From: Brumimicrobium glaciale
GTDB taxonomy: Bacteria; Bacteroidota; Bacteroidia; Flavobacteriales_D; Crocinitomicaceae
Assembly (NCBI RefSeq): GCF_004152935.1
Contig: NZ_SETE01000001.1
Location: 62,001-126,000 of the forward strand
DNA length: 64,000 bases
Reading direction: 5' to 3'
Positions 24,465 through 33,974 of the stretch are shown one piece after another. The notes beneath the pieces were generated by a model. It did no database searches. It saw only the letters and a list, made by a program, of their open reading frames with translations, and was not told the origin of the DNA. Position numbers and translations under genes: made by a program. The first letter of the stretch is position 1. The number at the start of each line of letters is the position of its first letter.

Positions 24465-25949
24465 ATGAGCAATCCATTAAAGAAATTAGCAGGACAAACA
24501 GCGGTTTACGGCTTATCAAGCATCGTGGGACGTTTGTTGAATTACCTGCTTGTTCCTTTATATGTCAGTGTTTTTATAAAGACTTCAGATTATGGAGTAA
24601 TTTCTGAACTCTATGCCTGGATTGCTTTTTTGATGGTTTTATTGACTTTTGGAATGGAAACTGCATTTTTTAAGTTTCTATCTGATAATCCAGAGAATAA
24701 AGACAAAATCTTCCGGAATTCTATGTTGAGCATTGTTATCATCAATGCAATTTTTCTCTTGCTGATTTTAATTTTTAATGGTGTAATCGCAGACGCATTG
24801 CTGTTCCCCGATAATCCCGAATACATAATTTTACTGAGTGTAATTGTAGTGATTGATGCCACTTCAGCGCTTCCTCTCGCTAAATTACGAGCAGAAGACA
24901 GAGCTAAAAAATTCGTAGTTGTTCAGCTTACTGGAATCGGTATAAACATTGGATTGAACTTGATTTTGATGTTGTTTGTTTTTCAACCAGAAGCGGAAAA
25001 TGCAGCTGTTGGAATTCGCTTTATTCTAATTGCCAACTTGATTGCTTCTTTGGTGAAACCAGCTATTCTTTATAAAGATTTTATATCGTTGAAATGGATT
25101 TGGGATACACAATTATTGCGTTCTATGTTCAAATATAGCTTTCCCTTGGCTTTGGCAGGATTCGCTTTTATAATCAATGAAACTGTAGACAGAATTTTAT
25201 TGAAGCACCTTACTTATCAAAATTCAATTGGAGAATTTACAACAGAAGCTGCTTTAACTTTTGCGGAATCTCAGGTAGGAATTTACAGTGCGAGTTATAA
25301 ATTAGCCATGTTGGTCACGATATTTTTACAAGCTTACCGTTATGCTGCTGAGCCGTTTTTCTTTGCGCAATCTAAAAGTAAAGACAGAAACAAAACCTAC
25401 GTGAAAGTCATGAATTACTTCGTAGGAGCTGTATTCTTAAGTTTTTTAGGAGTTTCATTGAATCTAGATATTTTCAAATATTTTATTCCAAATCCAGCGT
25501 ATTGGGAAGGGTTGAGAATTGTTCCTATCCTTTTGTTGGCGAACGTTTTTTCAGGAATTTACATCAATCAAAGTATTTGGTATAAATTGAGTGGTCAAAC
25601 AAAATTTGGAGCTTATATTGCCATGGGCGGCGCGGCTTTAACATTGACTTTAAACTTTATTTTTATTCCAATTTATGGATACATGGCTTGTGCTTGGGCA
25701 ACTTTTATAGTTTACGGCGCACAAATGGTCGTTTCCTATTGGCTAGGACAAAAGCATTACCCGATTCCTTACAACTTGAGAAAATTTAGTTTGTACAGTA
25801 TCGTTGCAATTTCAATCTATTTTATATTCACTTGGATTGATTTAGAAGCTGGTATTTTACAATTCGTAATCCATAATCTTTTCATTCTTTTATATGTAGG
25901 ACTGGTGTTTTGGATGGAAAAACCGAAAGCAGTTGCAAAATCCAGTTAA
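24465..25949 (+). CDS. Polysaccharide flippase (Wzx/MATE-like)
   Basis: A 494-residue polytopic inner-membrane protein of the polysaccharide transport family, which flips lipid-linked sugar units. Seen: the family-like N-terminus LAGQTAVYGLSSIVGRLLNY, about 12-14 hydrophobic segments, and KYSFPLALAGFAFIINETVDR in the seventh-helix region, typical of Bacteroidota 'oligosaccharide flippase' proteins. It is followed at 54 nt by an acyltransferase and farther on by a sugar nucleotidyltransferase, so a role in surface glycan or lipid-linked oligosaccharide assembly is likely. Substrate unknown. Confidence 0.88.
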   Translation: MSNPLKKLAGQTAVYGLSSIVGRLLNYLLVPLYVSVFIKTSDYGVISELYAWIAFLMVLLTFGMETAFFKFLSDNPENKDKIFRNSMLSIVIINAIFLLLILIFNGVIADALLFPDNPEYIILLSVIVVIDATSALPLAKLRAEDRAKKFVVVQLTGIGINIGLNLILMLFVFQPEAENAAVGIRFILIANLIASLVKPAILYKDFISLKWIWDTQLLRSMFKYSFPLALAGFAFIINETVDRILLKHLTYQNSIGEFTTEAALTFAESQVGIYSASYKLAMLVTIFLQAYRYAAEPFFFAQSKSKDRNKTYVKVMNYFVGAVFLSFLGVSLNLDIFKYFIPNPAYWEGLRIVPILLLANVFSGIYINQSIWYKLSGQTKFGAYIAMGGAALTLTLNFIFIPIYGYMACAWATFIVYGAQMVVSYWLGQKHYPIPYNLRKFSLYSIVAISIYFIFTWIDLEAGILQFVIHNLFILLYVGLVFWMEKPKAVAKSS

Positions 25950-26003
25950 TTCAGTTTATCTTCGCATTTTATAAAAACAAATACACAAAGAAATTTGCCT
26001 TAA

Positions 26004-27353
26004 ATGTTATTAGCAAAGAGCAATCTTACAAATCGGTTAGTATTTATTGATATCGCAAGATCTATTGCCATATTGATGATGCTGGAGGGGCATTTTATTG
26101 TGATGGCTTTGACTGAAAACCACCGAGGAAATGACCTATTTCTTTACGATATCTGGCGTTTTACACGTGGACTAACCGCTCCATTATTCTTTACCGTTTC
26201 TGGCTTGGTTTTTACCTATCTTTTGGTGCGTAACAAAGAGCCTTTCCTCAAAAATAAACGTGTTAAAAAAGGATTGAGTAGAGGTTTTAGATTAATCCTT
26301 TGGGGTTATGCTTTGCAACTCAATCTGTACTTTATTTTTAAAGGTTTAATAGAAAATGGTTCCTATACTTTTAGTGGATATATGTATATTTTCCACGTTT
26401 TACAGTGCATCGGAGCGTCATTAATTACGGTTATTTTACTTTACGGATTAAATCGATTAATTAAAGTCGTTCCGTTAACTTGGTGGTTTGGATTTTTTGG
26501 AACCCTTGCTTTTATAATGCGTCCCACTATTTATGCCTTAGATTTTTCATCTTTTCATCCGCTCATTGAAAATATCTTTATTACTTCTCCAGGTGACAGT
26601 GCATTTAAGTCAATTTTCCCATTATTCCCATGGGTTGGATTTGTGATTTTCGGTGCAATGATTGGCGCTTATGTGAGTAAGAATCCAGCTAAAGTTTACA
26701 CGAATAAATTTCCATTGATATTATTTATCTCAGGATTAATTCTAAACTTATTTACAGACAATATTCTAAAAATTATTCAACCAGCGTTTCTTAGCATTTC
26801 GGGAATAAAACCTTTCTACGGATTAGGGTATTTATTCGCAAGATTTGGACAAGTAATTTGGGTTTTGGCGATCATTATTTTCATTGGAAAACACAAACGT
26901 TATCTAAGAGTTGTTTACCGCAGAAAACTGGGCTTTTTAAAAAGTTGGATTATTCCAATAGCTTTTGGTGTTTCAGGTTTAACAATTATCATTTATACTT
27001 TACTTTCTGGAAATGAATTCACAATTTTCCCAACATTTTCTTTGTATGCTTTAGGTCATTTATTGTTGTTTATTTCTGTAATAATAATCACTGCCAAACT
27101 CATCAATTGGAATTATGAGTTATTCATAAAAATCGGTCAAAACACGCTGTCCATATACATTGTACACGTAATTATTTTGTATAGCGGCTTGTTCGGATTT
27201 GGATTAAGTAGTTATTTAGATAAAAATCTTTCACCGTGGTTCGCCATTGTTGGAGCAATAGGATTTATTATGGTTTTCACGTATTTCGTGAAGTATATTG
27301 AAGTTTTTCAGAAGTATTATAACAAGTTGTTTTTTTGGAAAAAAGGGAAATAA
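26004..27353 (+). CDS. HGSNAT-like / DUF1624 membrane acyltransferase
   Basis: A 449-residue membrane protein like the catalytic part of heparan-alpha-glucosaminide N-acetyltransferase (DUF1624). Seen: N-terminal motif LVFIDIARSIAILMMLEGHF with the conserved D-A-R and H, FTRGLTAPLFFTVSG after it, and about ten membrane helices; late motif IGQNTLSIYIVHVIILY, as in acyltransferases of the OpgC/OafA type. Such enzymes carry acetyl groups across the membrane onto sugars. It follows the flippase gene closely, with a TATCTTCG box in the gap, so it may have its own promoter. Confidence 0.8.
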   Translation: MLLAKSNLTNRLVFIDIARSIAILMMLEGHFIVMALTENHRGNDLFLYDIWRFTRGLTAPLFFTVSGLVFTYLLVRNKEPFLKNKRVKKGLSRGFRLILWGYALQLNLYFIFKGLIENGSYTFSGYMYIFHVLQCIGASLITVILLYGLNRLIKVVPLTWWFGFFGTLAFIMRPTIYALDFSSFHPLIENIFITSPGDSAFKSIFPLFPWVGFVIFGAMIGAYVSKNPAKVYTNKFPLILFISGLILNLFTDNILKIIQPAFLSISGIKPFYGLGYLFARFGQVIWVLAIIIFIGKHKRYLRVVYRRKLGFLKSWIIPIAFGVSGLTIIIYTLLSGNEFTIFPTFSLYALGHLLLFISVIIITAKLINWNYELFIKIGQNTLSIYIVHVIILYSGLFGFGLSSYLDKNLSPWFAIVGAIGFIMVFTYFVKYIEVFQKYYNKLFFWKKGK

Positions 27354-27560
27354 TTGTTAATGGTTAATTTTTAATGGTTAACGCGTGGTTGAATGGATAA
27401 TTCACGATTGATAATTGATAATTGAAATTTACCTCAAACGCTTTCTATTAAACTTGCTCTCATTCAGTAAACTAATTTTTATATCGGTTTGAATTCATAT
27501 TTTTTTTAGCGCAAACCACGTTAACAATTAACCATTGATAATTAACCATTAACCCTGTAA
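27354..27560. repeat. AT-rich TTAATGGTTAA / TTGATAATTGATAATT repeat region
   Basis: Words TTGTTAATGGTTAATTTTTAATGGTTAACGCG, ATTGATAATTGATAATTG and GTTAACAATTAACCATTGATAATTAACC occur here in both orientations. Nothing resembling a gene is present in the gap. Confidence 0.65.
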
Positions 27561-27603
27561 CCTATTCGAAAATATAACGTTATAAATAAAAAAAAGCCAC
27601 ATC

Positions 27604-28458
27604 ATGAAGACATTAATTTTATTTTCCTCCGTATTATTTCTGTTTTCTTTCAGCAAAAATAGCATGCAAAATGTGAATGTTTTTGATGCTATTAAAAACA
27701 ATCAAATTCATTTAACAGCCACTTCTAATGGTGCCCATACCGGAAAGTCTATTGTTGTTGAAATTGAGAATATTAAAAACCTAAAAAGCATTCTAATTCC
27801 ATCTGGTACACGATTTAAGAGTGAATTTGAAGGTGATCAAGATTTAATTACTGTTGATGACGAAATGATTGCATTAAATTCCAGTTCAACTCAACATAAA
27901 GTGAATGGTTTTTGTGTTCAACCACACAACAGTTCTCCAACAAATGAAAGTCAATTTACAATTGCTAAGGAGACAAATCAAAACCTTATTAAAATTGCTA
28001 AATATTTAGATAATAAAGGATTTAATGATGACCTTAAACAGACCGCCCTTTGGTGTGTTGTTGAAGATGATGATGTTTCAGGCATCTATGAAGATGGAAA
28101 TAACGAAGTAACGAAATTGAGAGAATTTATTTGTTCGTTGACCGGAAAGGAGAATGTTTGGTACAATTCAGATCCAACATATTCTATTGATGAAAACCGA
28201 AATATAATTCAAGAAACAACAAAAGTTGAAGGACTTTTGGCTTATACCGTTACAAAAACTGGGAACATGAGAATGCAAGTTTTAAAAGAAAATGGTGAAG
28301 TCATTAGAGATTATGATGGTGAAATGCCAATTTCTCACTTAGGAAATTATAATTTCAATTTCAGTTTGAAAGTTAGCGGCTGGGAAAGCGGAAAATATAG
28401 TGTTCAATTGAAAATTGGTAACGATGTAATTCACACGGAAGCATTTGTTATATCGTAA
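27604..28458 (+). CDS. Secreted protein with thioester-domain-like Cys/Gln motifs
   Basis: A 284-residue exported protein whose family I cannot name. Seen: an N-terminal signal-like stretch (LILFSSVLFLFSFS), an early domain (about 30-160) with GAHTGKSIVVEIEN, NGFCVQPHNSSP (Cys104) and KQTALWCVVEDD (Gln146, Trp150), and a C-terminal beta-sandwich (about 200-284; KTGNMRMQVLKENGEV, SGWESGKYSVQL) like FlgD/T9SS-type Ig folds. FCV followed by QxA-hydrophobic-W is the arrangement of internal thioester domains that bond covalently to targets; this reading is an inference. No cleavage-site Cys, so not a lipoprotein. Confidence 0.6.
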   Translation: MKTLILFSSVLFLFSFSKNSMQNVNVFDAIKNNQIHLTATSNGAHTGKSIVVEIENIKNLKSILIPSGTRFKSEFEGDQDLITVDDEMIALNSSSTQHKVNGFCVQPHNSSPTNESQFTIAKETNQNLIKIAKYLDNKGFNDDLKQTALWCVVEDDDVSGIYEDGNNEVTKLREFICSLTGKENVWYNSDPTYSIDENRNIIQETTKVEGLLAYTVTKTGNMRMQVLKENGEVIRDYDGEMPISHLGNYNFNFSLKVSGWESGKYSVQLKIGNDVIHTEAFVIS

Positions 28459-28488
28459 TCGATAACGCTTTTACCAAATCAACCCACC

Positions 28489-28527
28489 GCAAAACACGTT
28501 AACATTTAACCAATGATAATTAACATT
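28489..28527. repeat. Short AT-rich 'CACGTTAACATTTAACCAATGATAATTAAC' repeat
   Basis: Same words as 27520-27555, thus flanking the preceding gene on both sides. Confidence 0.5.
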
Positions 28528-28586
28528 AAAATAGCTCCTTAAATCAATAAAACAGCGATTTTTAAAGGTATTTCAGGAAAAAAAGT

Positions 28587-28594
28587 TATTTTTG
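28587..28594 (+). promoter_or_regulatory. dut promoter -7 box TATTTTTG
   Basis: Exact TAnnTTTG about 70 bases before the dut ATG; probably drives the five-gene run to 33964. Confidence 0.45.
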
Positions 28595-28665
28595 AACACT
28601 GTAAAAAAATGGGTGCAATTTCATTTGATTACAGCAAGTCTTTAAAAAATAACTGAAAAGGGAAA

Positions 28666-29100
28666 ATGAAAGTAAAAATCATTAATCGTTCGAAACACGA
28701 TTTGCCAAAATATGAAACGAAAGCATCTGCTGGCGTGGATTTACGTGCAAATATAGAGGAGCCTTTTACACTTCAATCTTTGGAGCGTACACTTATAAAA
28801 ACAGGATTATTTTTAGAAATTCCTGAGAAATATGAGGGACAAGTTCGCCCAAGAAGTGGTTTGGCAATTAAACACGGAATTACTGTGTTGAATAGTCCAG
28901 GTACTATCGATGCGGATTACCGTGGAGAAGTGGGTGTTGTTTTGGTAAACCTTTCAAACGAACCTTTTGTTATTGAAGACGGAGACAGAATCGCACAACT
29001 TGTGTTCTCGAAAGTGAAACAAGCAGAATGGATAATAACTGAAGAATTAACAGAAACCGACCGCGGCGAAGGCGGATTTGGAAGCACCGGAAAAAACTAA
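28666..29100 (+). CDS. dut: dUTP diphosphatase
   Basis: A 144-residue trimeric dUTPase that hydrolyses dUTP to dUMP and pyrophosphate, keeping uracil out of DNA and supplying dTMP synthesis. All five family motifs are seen in order: [32 protein letters not shown], and the C-terminal arm [10 protein letters not shown]. First gene of a tightly packed run (next ATG 3 nt after its stop region) with a nucleotidyltransferase, TPR protein, DUF4292 lipoprotein and EnvC-like protein, an order I recall as conserved in Flavobacteriia. Confidence 0.97.
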   Translation: MKVKIINRSKHDLPKYETKASAGVDLRANIEEPFTLQSLERTLIKTGLFLEIPEKYEGQVRPRSGLAIKHGITVLNSPGTIDADYRGEVGVVLVNLSNEPFVIEDGDRIAQLVFSKVKQAEWIITEELTETDRGEGGFGSTGKN

Positions 29101-29103
29101 ATC

Positions 29104-30114
29104 ATGAAAATAATCGTACCAATGGCGGGAAGAGGTTCTCGCTTAAGACCCCACACATTAACAGTTCCCAAACCACTTGTGCCAGTTGGTGGAAAGCCAA
29201 TTGTTCACCGACTTGTTGAAGATATCGCAGGTGTTTGTAGTGATCCAATCGAAGAAATCGCGTTTGTAATTGGTGATTTTGGAGCTGAAGCAGAAAAAGA
29301 ATTAATCGCAGTGGCTGAGAGTCTTGGCGCTAAAGGAAGTATCCATTATCAAACAGAACCCTTAGGAACAGCGCATGCCGTTTTATGTGCTCAAGAATTG
29401 TTAGATGGTCCTGTAGTAGTCGCTTTTGCTGACACTTTATTTAAAGCTGACTTTAAAATAGATCCAAAAGACGACGGAATTTTATGGGTGAAGCAAATCG
29501 ATGACCCAAGTGCTTTTGGAGTAATAAAAATGAATGAAAGAGATGAAATTATTGATTTTGTGGAAAAACCGCAAACTTTCGTTTCAGACCTTGCAATGAT
29601 TGGAATTTATTATTTCAAAGAAGGTGCCGATTTAAGAAAAGAATTAAATTATTTAATCGATAATGATGTAATCAAAGGTGGTGAATACCAATTGCCAGAT
29701 GCATTGAGAAGATTAACTGAGAAAGGGAAAATATTTAAGCCTGGAAAAGTTACAGAATGGTTGGATTGCGGAAACAAAATTGTAACTGTAAATGCAAATC
29801 AACGTGTATTGGAATTTGACAGAGAAAAACACATTGAGTTGGTTGACGCTTCGGCAAAAATCAATAACAGTGTAGTTATTCCACCTTGTTTTATTGGCAA
29901 GGATGTTGTTTTGAATGACAGCGTTGTTGGTCCGCATGTTTCAATTGGAGCAGGTTCGAAAGTGAATGGAAGTGTAATTAAAAACACAATTATTCAAGCG
30001 AATACTACCTTAGAAAATGTTACTTTAAAGGATTCAATGATTGGTAATCATGCGAATGTTAGAAAAACTCCTCACAATTTAAGTGTTGGAGATTATACCA
30101 CGATGGATATTTAA
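29104..30114 (+). CDS. NDP-sugar pyrophosphorylase-like nucleotidyltransferase
   Basis: A 336-residue protein with an N-terminal nucleotidyltransferase domain (1-235; MKIIVPMAGRGSRLRPHT with the G-x-G-x-R-L loop, KPLVPVGGKPI, ALRR, EWLDCGNK) and a C-terminal left-handed beta-helix (about 250-330; hexapeptide-like VIPPCFIGKDVVLNDSVVGP). It resembles glucose-1-phosphate thymidylyl/uridylyl transferases, which make activated sugars for the envelope. The exact sugar and nucleotide are not decidable here. Its stop overlaps the next start (TAATG). Confidence 0.88.
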   Translation: MKIIVPMAGRGSRLRPHTLTVPKPLVPVGGKPIVHRLVEDIAGVCSDPIEEIAFVIGDFGAEAEKELIAVAESLGAKGSIHYQTEPLGTAHAVLCAQELLDGPVVVAFADTLFKADFKIDPKDDGILWVKQIDDPSAFGVIKMNERDEIIDFVEKPQTFVSDLAMIGIYYFKEGADLRKELNYLIDNDVIKGGEYQLPDALRRLTEKGKIFKPGKVTEWLDCGNKIVTVNANQRVLEFDREKHIELVDASAKINNSVVIPPCFIGKDVVLNDSVVGPHVSIGAGSKVNGSVIKNTIIQANTTLENVTLKDSMIGNHANVRKTPHNLSVGDYTTMDI

Positions 30115-31853
30115 TGAGAAAAATAATCTTCATATCATCTTTAATGCTTCTTCCTTTGGCGCCTCTTTTTGGTCAAAAAGGAAAGGAAAAGTCTATGCAG
30201 GAACAAGCATTGGATGATGTTGAGGCGCTTTCATCTTTGGACTATCCTTACATGGAACAATTTCACCAGGCTGTTCGTGAGAAAATGTCTGGAAATTATA
30301 GCGAAGCCAAAAAACTTTTTCAAGCTTGTTTAGCAATAAAGCAAGATGATGATGCCGTTTATTTTGGTTTAGCTGAAATTGCTAAAGCTGAAAACAATAT
30401 TTCTGTAGCTTTAGAAAACTTTCAAAAAGCTTACAATATCGACAAAGAAAACAATGCCTATTTACAAGAATTGGCTTACATGCATTTTGAAAGAGCAAAT
30501 TTCGAACAAGCAGAAATCTTGTTTAAAGAAATGTGTGAACGCGAGCCAAGAAATGTAGATTTCCGTTACGGATACAGCAAAGTTTTGATTTATAATAAGG
30601 CTTATCAATTGGCAATTGACGAATTGAATTTCCTTCAAGGTCAAACAGGAGTTGTTCCTGAAATAATGATCATGAAAGCTGATTTATATACTGAATTGAA
30701 GAAATTTGATAAAACGGAAGAAACATTATTACTTTTAAAGAATGAATATCCGAATGATAAAGAAGTTCTGGTAAATATCATTGCTTTCTATGAGCAACAA
30801 GGAGAAAAAGAAAAGGCAGTAAAATTAATTGAGGAATTAGCGAAAAGTGATCCTGACAATGGAATGGCTCAATTTGTTTTGGCGAACAACTTTCTAGAAC
30901 AAAAAGAGTTTGATAAATTCATTGAAATTGCTCCTGGAATTTTAAAAAATAGTGAAGTAGCGGTTGAAGATAAATTGTTTATATTTAATAAAATTCAAGA
31001 AATAGAAGGAAATAAAGGTCCTTTGGTTTTTGAATCAGCAGAAATTCTTTACAAAGCTTATCCTGAGGATTTACAAATTTCTTCAAAATATGTTAAGGAA
31101 TTAATGTTTGCTTTTCAAAGTAAAAAGGCCCTTTCCGTAGCTAGAAAATCAACAGTTGATAACCCAAATAATTTTGAAGCTTGGCGATTGGCTTTTGCAG
31201 TTGAATCTAATTACATGGATTATTCTGAGCTTTACGCAGATGGAAACAAAGCCTTGGAGCTCTTTCCAACCTTACCCGTTATTTATTTTGCTGCAGCAGA
31301 AGGAGCTTTGTACACGAACAAACCAGATGAAGCAATTCAACTTTTGGCAGCTGGAGAAATCTACCTTTTAGACGATAAAAAGAAAGAGTCCTTATTCTCT
31401 ATGCGAAAAGGTCAAATTTATTTTTACAATAAAGAATACAAGAAAGGAATTGTCGCTTTTGAAAAAGCAATGATTAATAATCCAGACGATCAAAGTATTC
31501 AAGTGACTTATGCTTTGGCATTAAGCAAAGCCAATATTGCCACAGATATTGCTCAAGAATTATTAGGTAAAATAACAGAAATCAACTTCAGCCGCGATTA
31601 CTATTTAGCGAAAGCCAATATTGCTTCGAATGCTAATAACTTCGCAGAAGGAATTAGAATTTTAGAGAATGGAATTGAAAAAGAATTTTACAATGCAGAA
31701 TTAATGGATTTATTAGGTGATCTTCACTTTAAAAATCAATCTTTAACCAAAGCAAAAGAAGCTTGGCAAAAAGCTTTAGCATCTGAATCACGAAATAAAA
31801 ATTTGACTAAAAAGATTAACGAAGAAAAATTATATGCTCCAAAATATTACTAA
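30114..31853 (+). CDS. Exported tetratricopeptide repeat protein
   Basis: A 579-residue protein with a signal peptide (MRKIIFISSLMLLPLAPLFG) and TPR units over nearly its whole length, e.g. YFGLAEIAKAENNISVALEN, YLQELAYMHFERANFEQA and AELMDLLGDLHFKNQSLTKA. TPR solenoids bind partner proteins; no enzymatic domain is present. It overlaps the previous gene by one base and the next by 20, so translation is probably coupled across nucleotidyltransferase, TPR and DUF4292 genes. Likely periplasmic scaffold in envelope building, by context only. Confidence 0.85.
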   Translation: MRKIIFISSLMLLPLAPLFGQKGKEKSMQEQALDDVEALSSLDYPYMEQFHQAVREKMSGNYSEAKKLFQACLAIKQDDDAVYFGLAEIAKAENNISVALENFQKAYNIDKENNAYLQELAYMHFERANFEQAEILFKEMCEREPRNVDFRYGYSKVLIYNKAYQLAIDELNFLQGQTGVVPEIMIMKADLYTELKKFDKTEETLLLLKNEYPNDKEVLVNIIAFYEQQGEKEKAVKLIEELAKSDPDNGMAQFVLANNFLEQKEFDKFIEIAPGILKNSEVAVEDKLFIFNKIQEIEGNKGPLVFESAEILYKAYPEDLQISSKYVKELMFAFQSKKALSVARKSTVDNPNNFEAWRLAFAVESNYMDYSELYADGNKALELFPTLPVIYFAAAEGALYTNKPDEAIQLLAAGEIYLLDDKKKESLFSMRKGQIYFYNKEYKKGIVAFEKAMINNPDDQSIQVTYALALSKANIATDIAQELLGKITEINFSRDYYLAKANIASNANNFAEGIRILENGIEKEFYNAELMDLLGDLHFKNQSLTKAKEAWQKALASESRNKNLTKKINEEKLYAPKYY

Positions 31854-32646
31854 ATATATTTTCTCAATTCTACTGTTAACATCACTTGTTGCTTGTGGAA
31901 GTAAAAGAAATGCTGATTTGGAAAACGTTGAAAAACTTCCTAGAGTGAAAGATGAAGTACTCATCGATCGTTTGGATAGTCTTTCAAAACAACGTCCAGA
32001 ACATTTCTATACGAAATTGAGTTCAAAATATACGGACAGTAAAATAAACGTTTCATTTAAAACTTCAATTCGCATGCGTGCCGATAGCGCTTTTCATGCA
32101 TTGATAACTTTTGCGCGAATTCCAATTTATAATGTAATGGTTACGCCAGATACGTTAACAATGGTTGACAAGCGAAATAACTGTTATATGAAGGAGAATA
32201 TGAATTACCTTAAAAAAACATTTGGAGTTGATTTTAAGCACAAAAACATTGAAGAATTGATATTAGGAATGCCAATCGCATGGGATAAGAATATTGAATA
32301 TCAACAAATAAAAGATCCTTATAATTATGTTGTTTCCTCAATTTCAAAACGAAAAATAAGAAGACAAGACAGTGATGATGAAGTGATCATTCGCTATTTC
32401 CTGAGTGAAGATACAAGGTCACTTAAAAAGTTGATTATCGACAGTCCAAAAGATTCGACATCCATTACCGTTAATTATTTTGGTAGAGAAATGGTAGAAG
32501 GTTATAGTATTCCACTTGAAGGTGATATCACTGTTGAAACGCCAAAAGATAAACTTTACATTAACTTTGAATACAATAAAATAAGTGTGAATGATCCAAG
32601 AGTATTATATTTATCAATTCCGAATAAATATGAAAAGTGTGAGTAA
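31834..32646 (+). CDS. DUF4292 family lipoprotein
   Basis: A 270-residue lipoprotein: signal peptide with lipobox SLVAC (Cys22), then a beta-rich LolA/LolB-like body typical of DUF4292 (KISVSFKTSIRM-like IRMRADSAFHALITF, RIPIYNVMVTPDTLTMVDKR). Proteins with this fold carry or receive lipids or lipoproteins in the periplasm; the role of DUF4292 itself is unproven. The gene starts inside the end of the TPR gene and overlaps the EnvC-like gene by 17 bases, suggesting joint function. Confidence 0.85.
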   Translation: MLQNITKYIFSILLLTSLVACGSKRNADLENVEKLPRVKDEVLIDRLDSLSKQRPEHFYTKLSSKYTDSKINVSFKTSIRMRADSAFHALITFARIPIYNVMVTPDTLTMVDKRNNCYMKENMNYLKKTFGVDFKHKNIEELILGMPIAWDKNIEYQQIKDPYNYVVSSISKRKIRRQDSDDEVIIRYFLSEDTRSLKKLIIDSPKDSTSITVNYFGREMVEGYSIPLEGDITVETPKDKLYINFEYNKISVNDPRVLYLSIPNKYEKCE

Positions 32647-33964
32647 GTTCCTTGTATTTACTTTTGTGATATTATTTTCTGCTTCTGCTCCTTTGTGGTC
32701 TCAGCCTGGTTCACAACGTTTGAAAAACGAGCAAAAAGCATTGGAGCAACAAATTTCGACTACCAAAACTTTACTCGAAAAATCACAAAAAAACACACGA
32801 CTTTCCCTTGAGGAAGTTAATCTTATTGAGCGTCAAGTTGAATACCGTGAGAAATTATTACGCAACATTGACAATCAAATTCGTTCATCAGAATTAAAAA
32901 TAGAACAGAAAGAAGGAAGAATTCAAGAGTTAAATGCTGAAATTGAAAGATTAAAAAAACAATATGCACAGCTTTTACTTTACGCTTATAAGAAGCGAAA
33001 TAAGTACGGAGATTTAATGTTTATTTTCAGTGCTAACACCGTTGAAGAAGCTTTAAAAAGAAAGTTATATCTTGAAAAATTAGCGGAAATTCAACAAAAA
33101 CAAATGCGTTTGATTCAACAAAATGCTGTTTTATTGACAGATGAAATTAAAGATCTAGACGACGAGAAAAAGCAACAAGTTGAATTGTCTGGTCAAAAAA
33201 GAATCGAACGCGCTGAAATCATTAAAACGAAAAAAGCAAAAGAAGAAATCTACAAACGTTTTAAGGAACAAGAAGACGAATTACTGAAAGAATTAAGGAA
33301 ACAAGAAGAAGACAAAGAGCGTTTGAAACAAGAGATTGCTGCTGCGATTCAAAAAGAAATTGCGGAAGAGCAAGCAAGAATAGCTAAAGCGAAAAGAAAA
33401 GAAGAAGCACGCCGAATAGCAGAAGCAAAACGCAAAGCAGCGGAAGCTCCAAAAGACATAAAAACGCCAACTGTAGAAAAAGAAGTTCCGAAGAAAGTGG
33501 AGAGAGAGTTCTCATTAACTGCTGAAAGTGCATTGATTGGAGAGAATTTCGCGTCCAACAAAGGTAAATTACCTTGGCCAGTTGAAAAAGGAACAATCAC
33601 CCAAAATTACGGTAAGAATAGTCACCCTACATTACCGGGAGTATATACCCAAAATAACGGAGTAGATATAAGTACACCAAGAAATGCAAATGTGCTAGCC
33701 GTCTTTAAAGGCGAAGTTACGAGTGTAATCAATATTCCAGGAGCAGGAAAAGTAGTCATCATCAAACACGGTGATTATAGAACTGTTTATTCCAACCTTC
33801 AAGATGTTTATGTAACAAAAGGAAGTGTTGTAAATACAAAAACTGCAATTGGATCATTATTGCCAAATTCAGCAGGAGATATTTCAGTGGCCCATTTCGA
33901 AGTGCACCACGTAAGCGGAAGTTCAGTGAGCCAGTTGAACCCAAATTTATGGATTGCAAAATGA
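32630..33964 (+). CDS. EnvC-like murein hydrolase activator (degenerate M23 domain)
   Basis: A 444-residue periplasmic protein. I chose ATG 32630 because it starts a signal peptide (MKSVSKFLVFTFVILF...). Then a long coiled coil (about 25-275, rich in K/E/Q) and a C-terminal LytM/M23 domain (about 320-444). The metal site is broken: the usual H-x-G-x-D reads NNGVDIST and the usual HxH reads VAHFEV, so two of the zinc ligands are absent. As in E. coli EnvC, this suggests an activator of amidases at division rather than an enzyme. Last gene of the dut run; a palindromic repeat follows 10 nt later. Confidence 0.88.
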   Translation: MKSVSKFLVFTFVILFSASAPLWSQPGSQRLKNEQKALEQQISTTKTLLEKSQKNTRLSLEEVNLIERQVEYREKLLRNIDNQIRSSELKIEQKEGRIQELNAEIERLKKQYAQLLLYAYKKRNKYGDLMFIFSANTVEEALKRKLYLEKLAEIQQKQMRLIQQNAVLLTDEIKDLDDEKKQQVELSGQKRIERAEIIKTKKAKEEIYKRFKEQEDELLKELRKQEEDKERLKQEIAAAIQKEIAEEQARIAKAKRKEEARRIAEAKRKAAEAPKDIKTPTVEKEVPKKVEREFSLTAESALIGENFASNKGKLPWPVEKGTITQNYGKNSHPTLPGVYTQNNGVDISTPRNANVLAVFKGEVTSVINIPGAGKVVIIKHGDYRTVYSNLQDVYVTKGSVVNTKTAIGSLLPNSAGDISVAHFEVHHVSGSSVSQLNPNLWIAK

Positions 33965-33974
33965 TTTTTCACCG

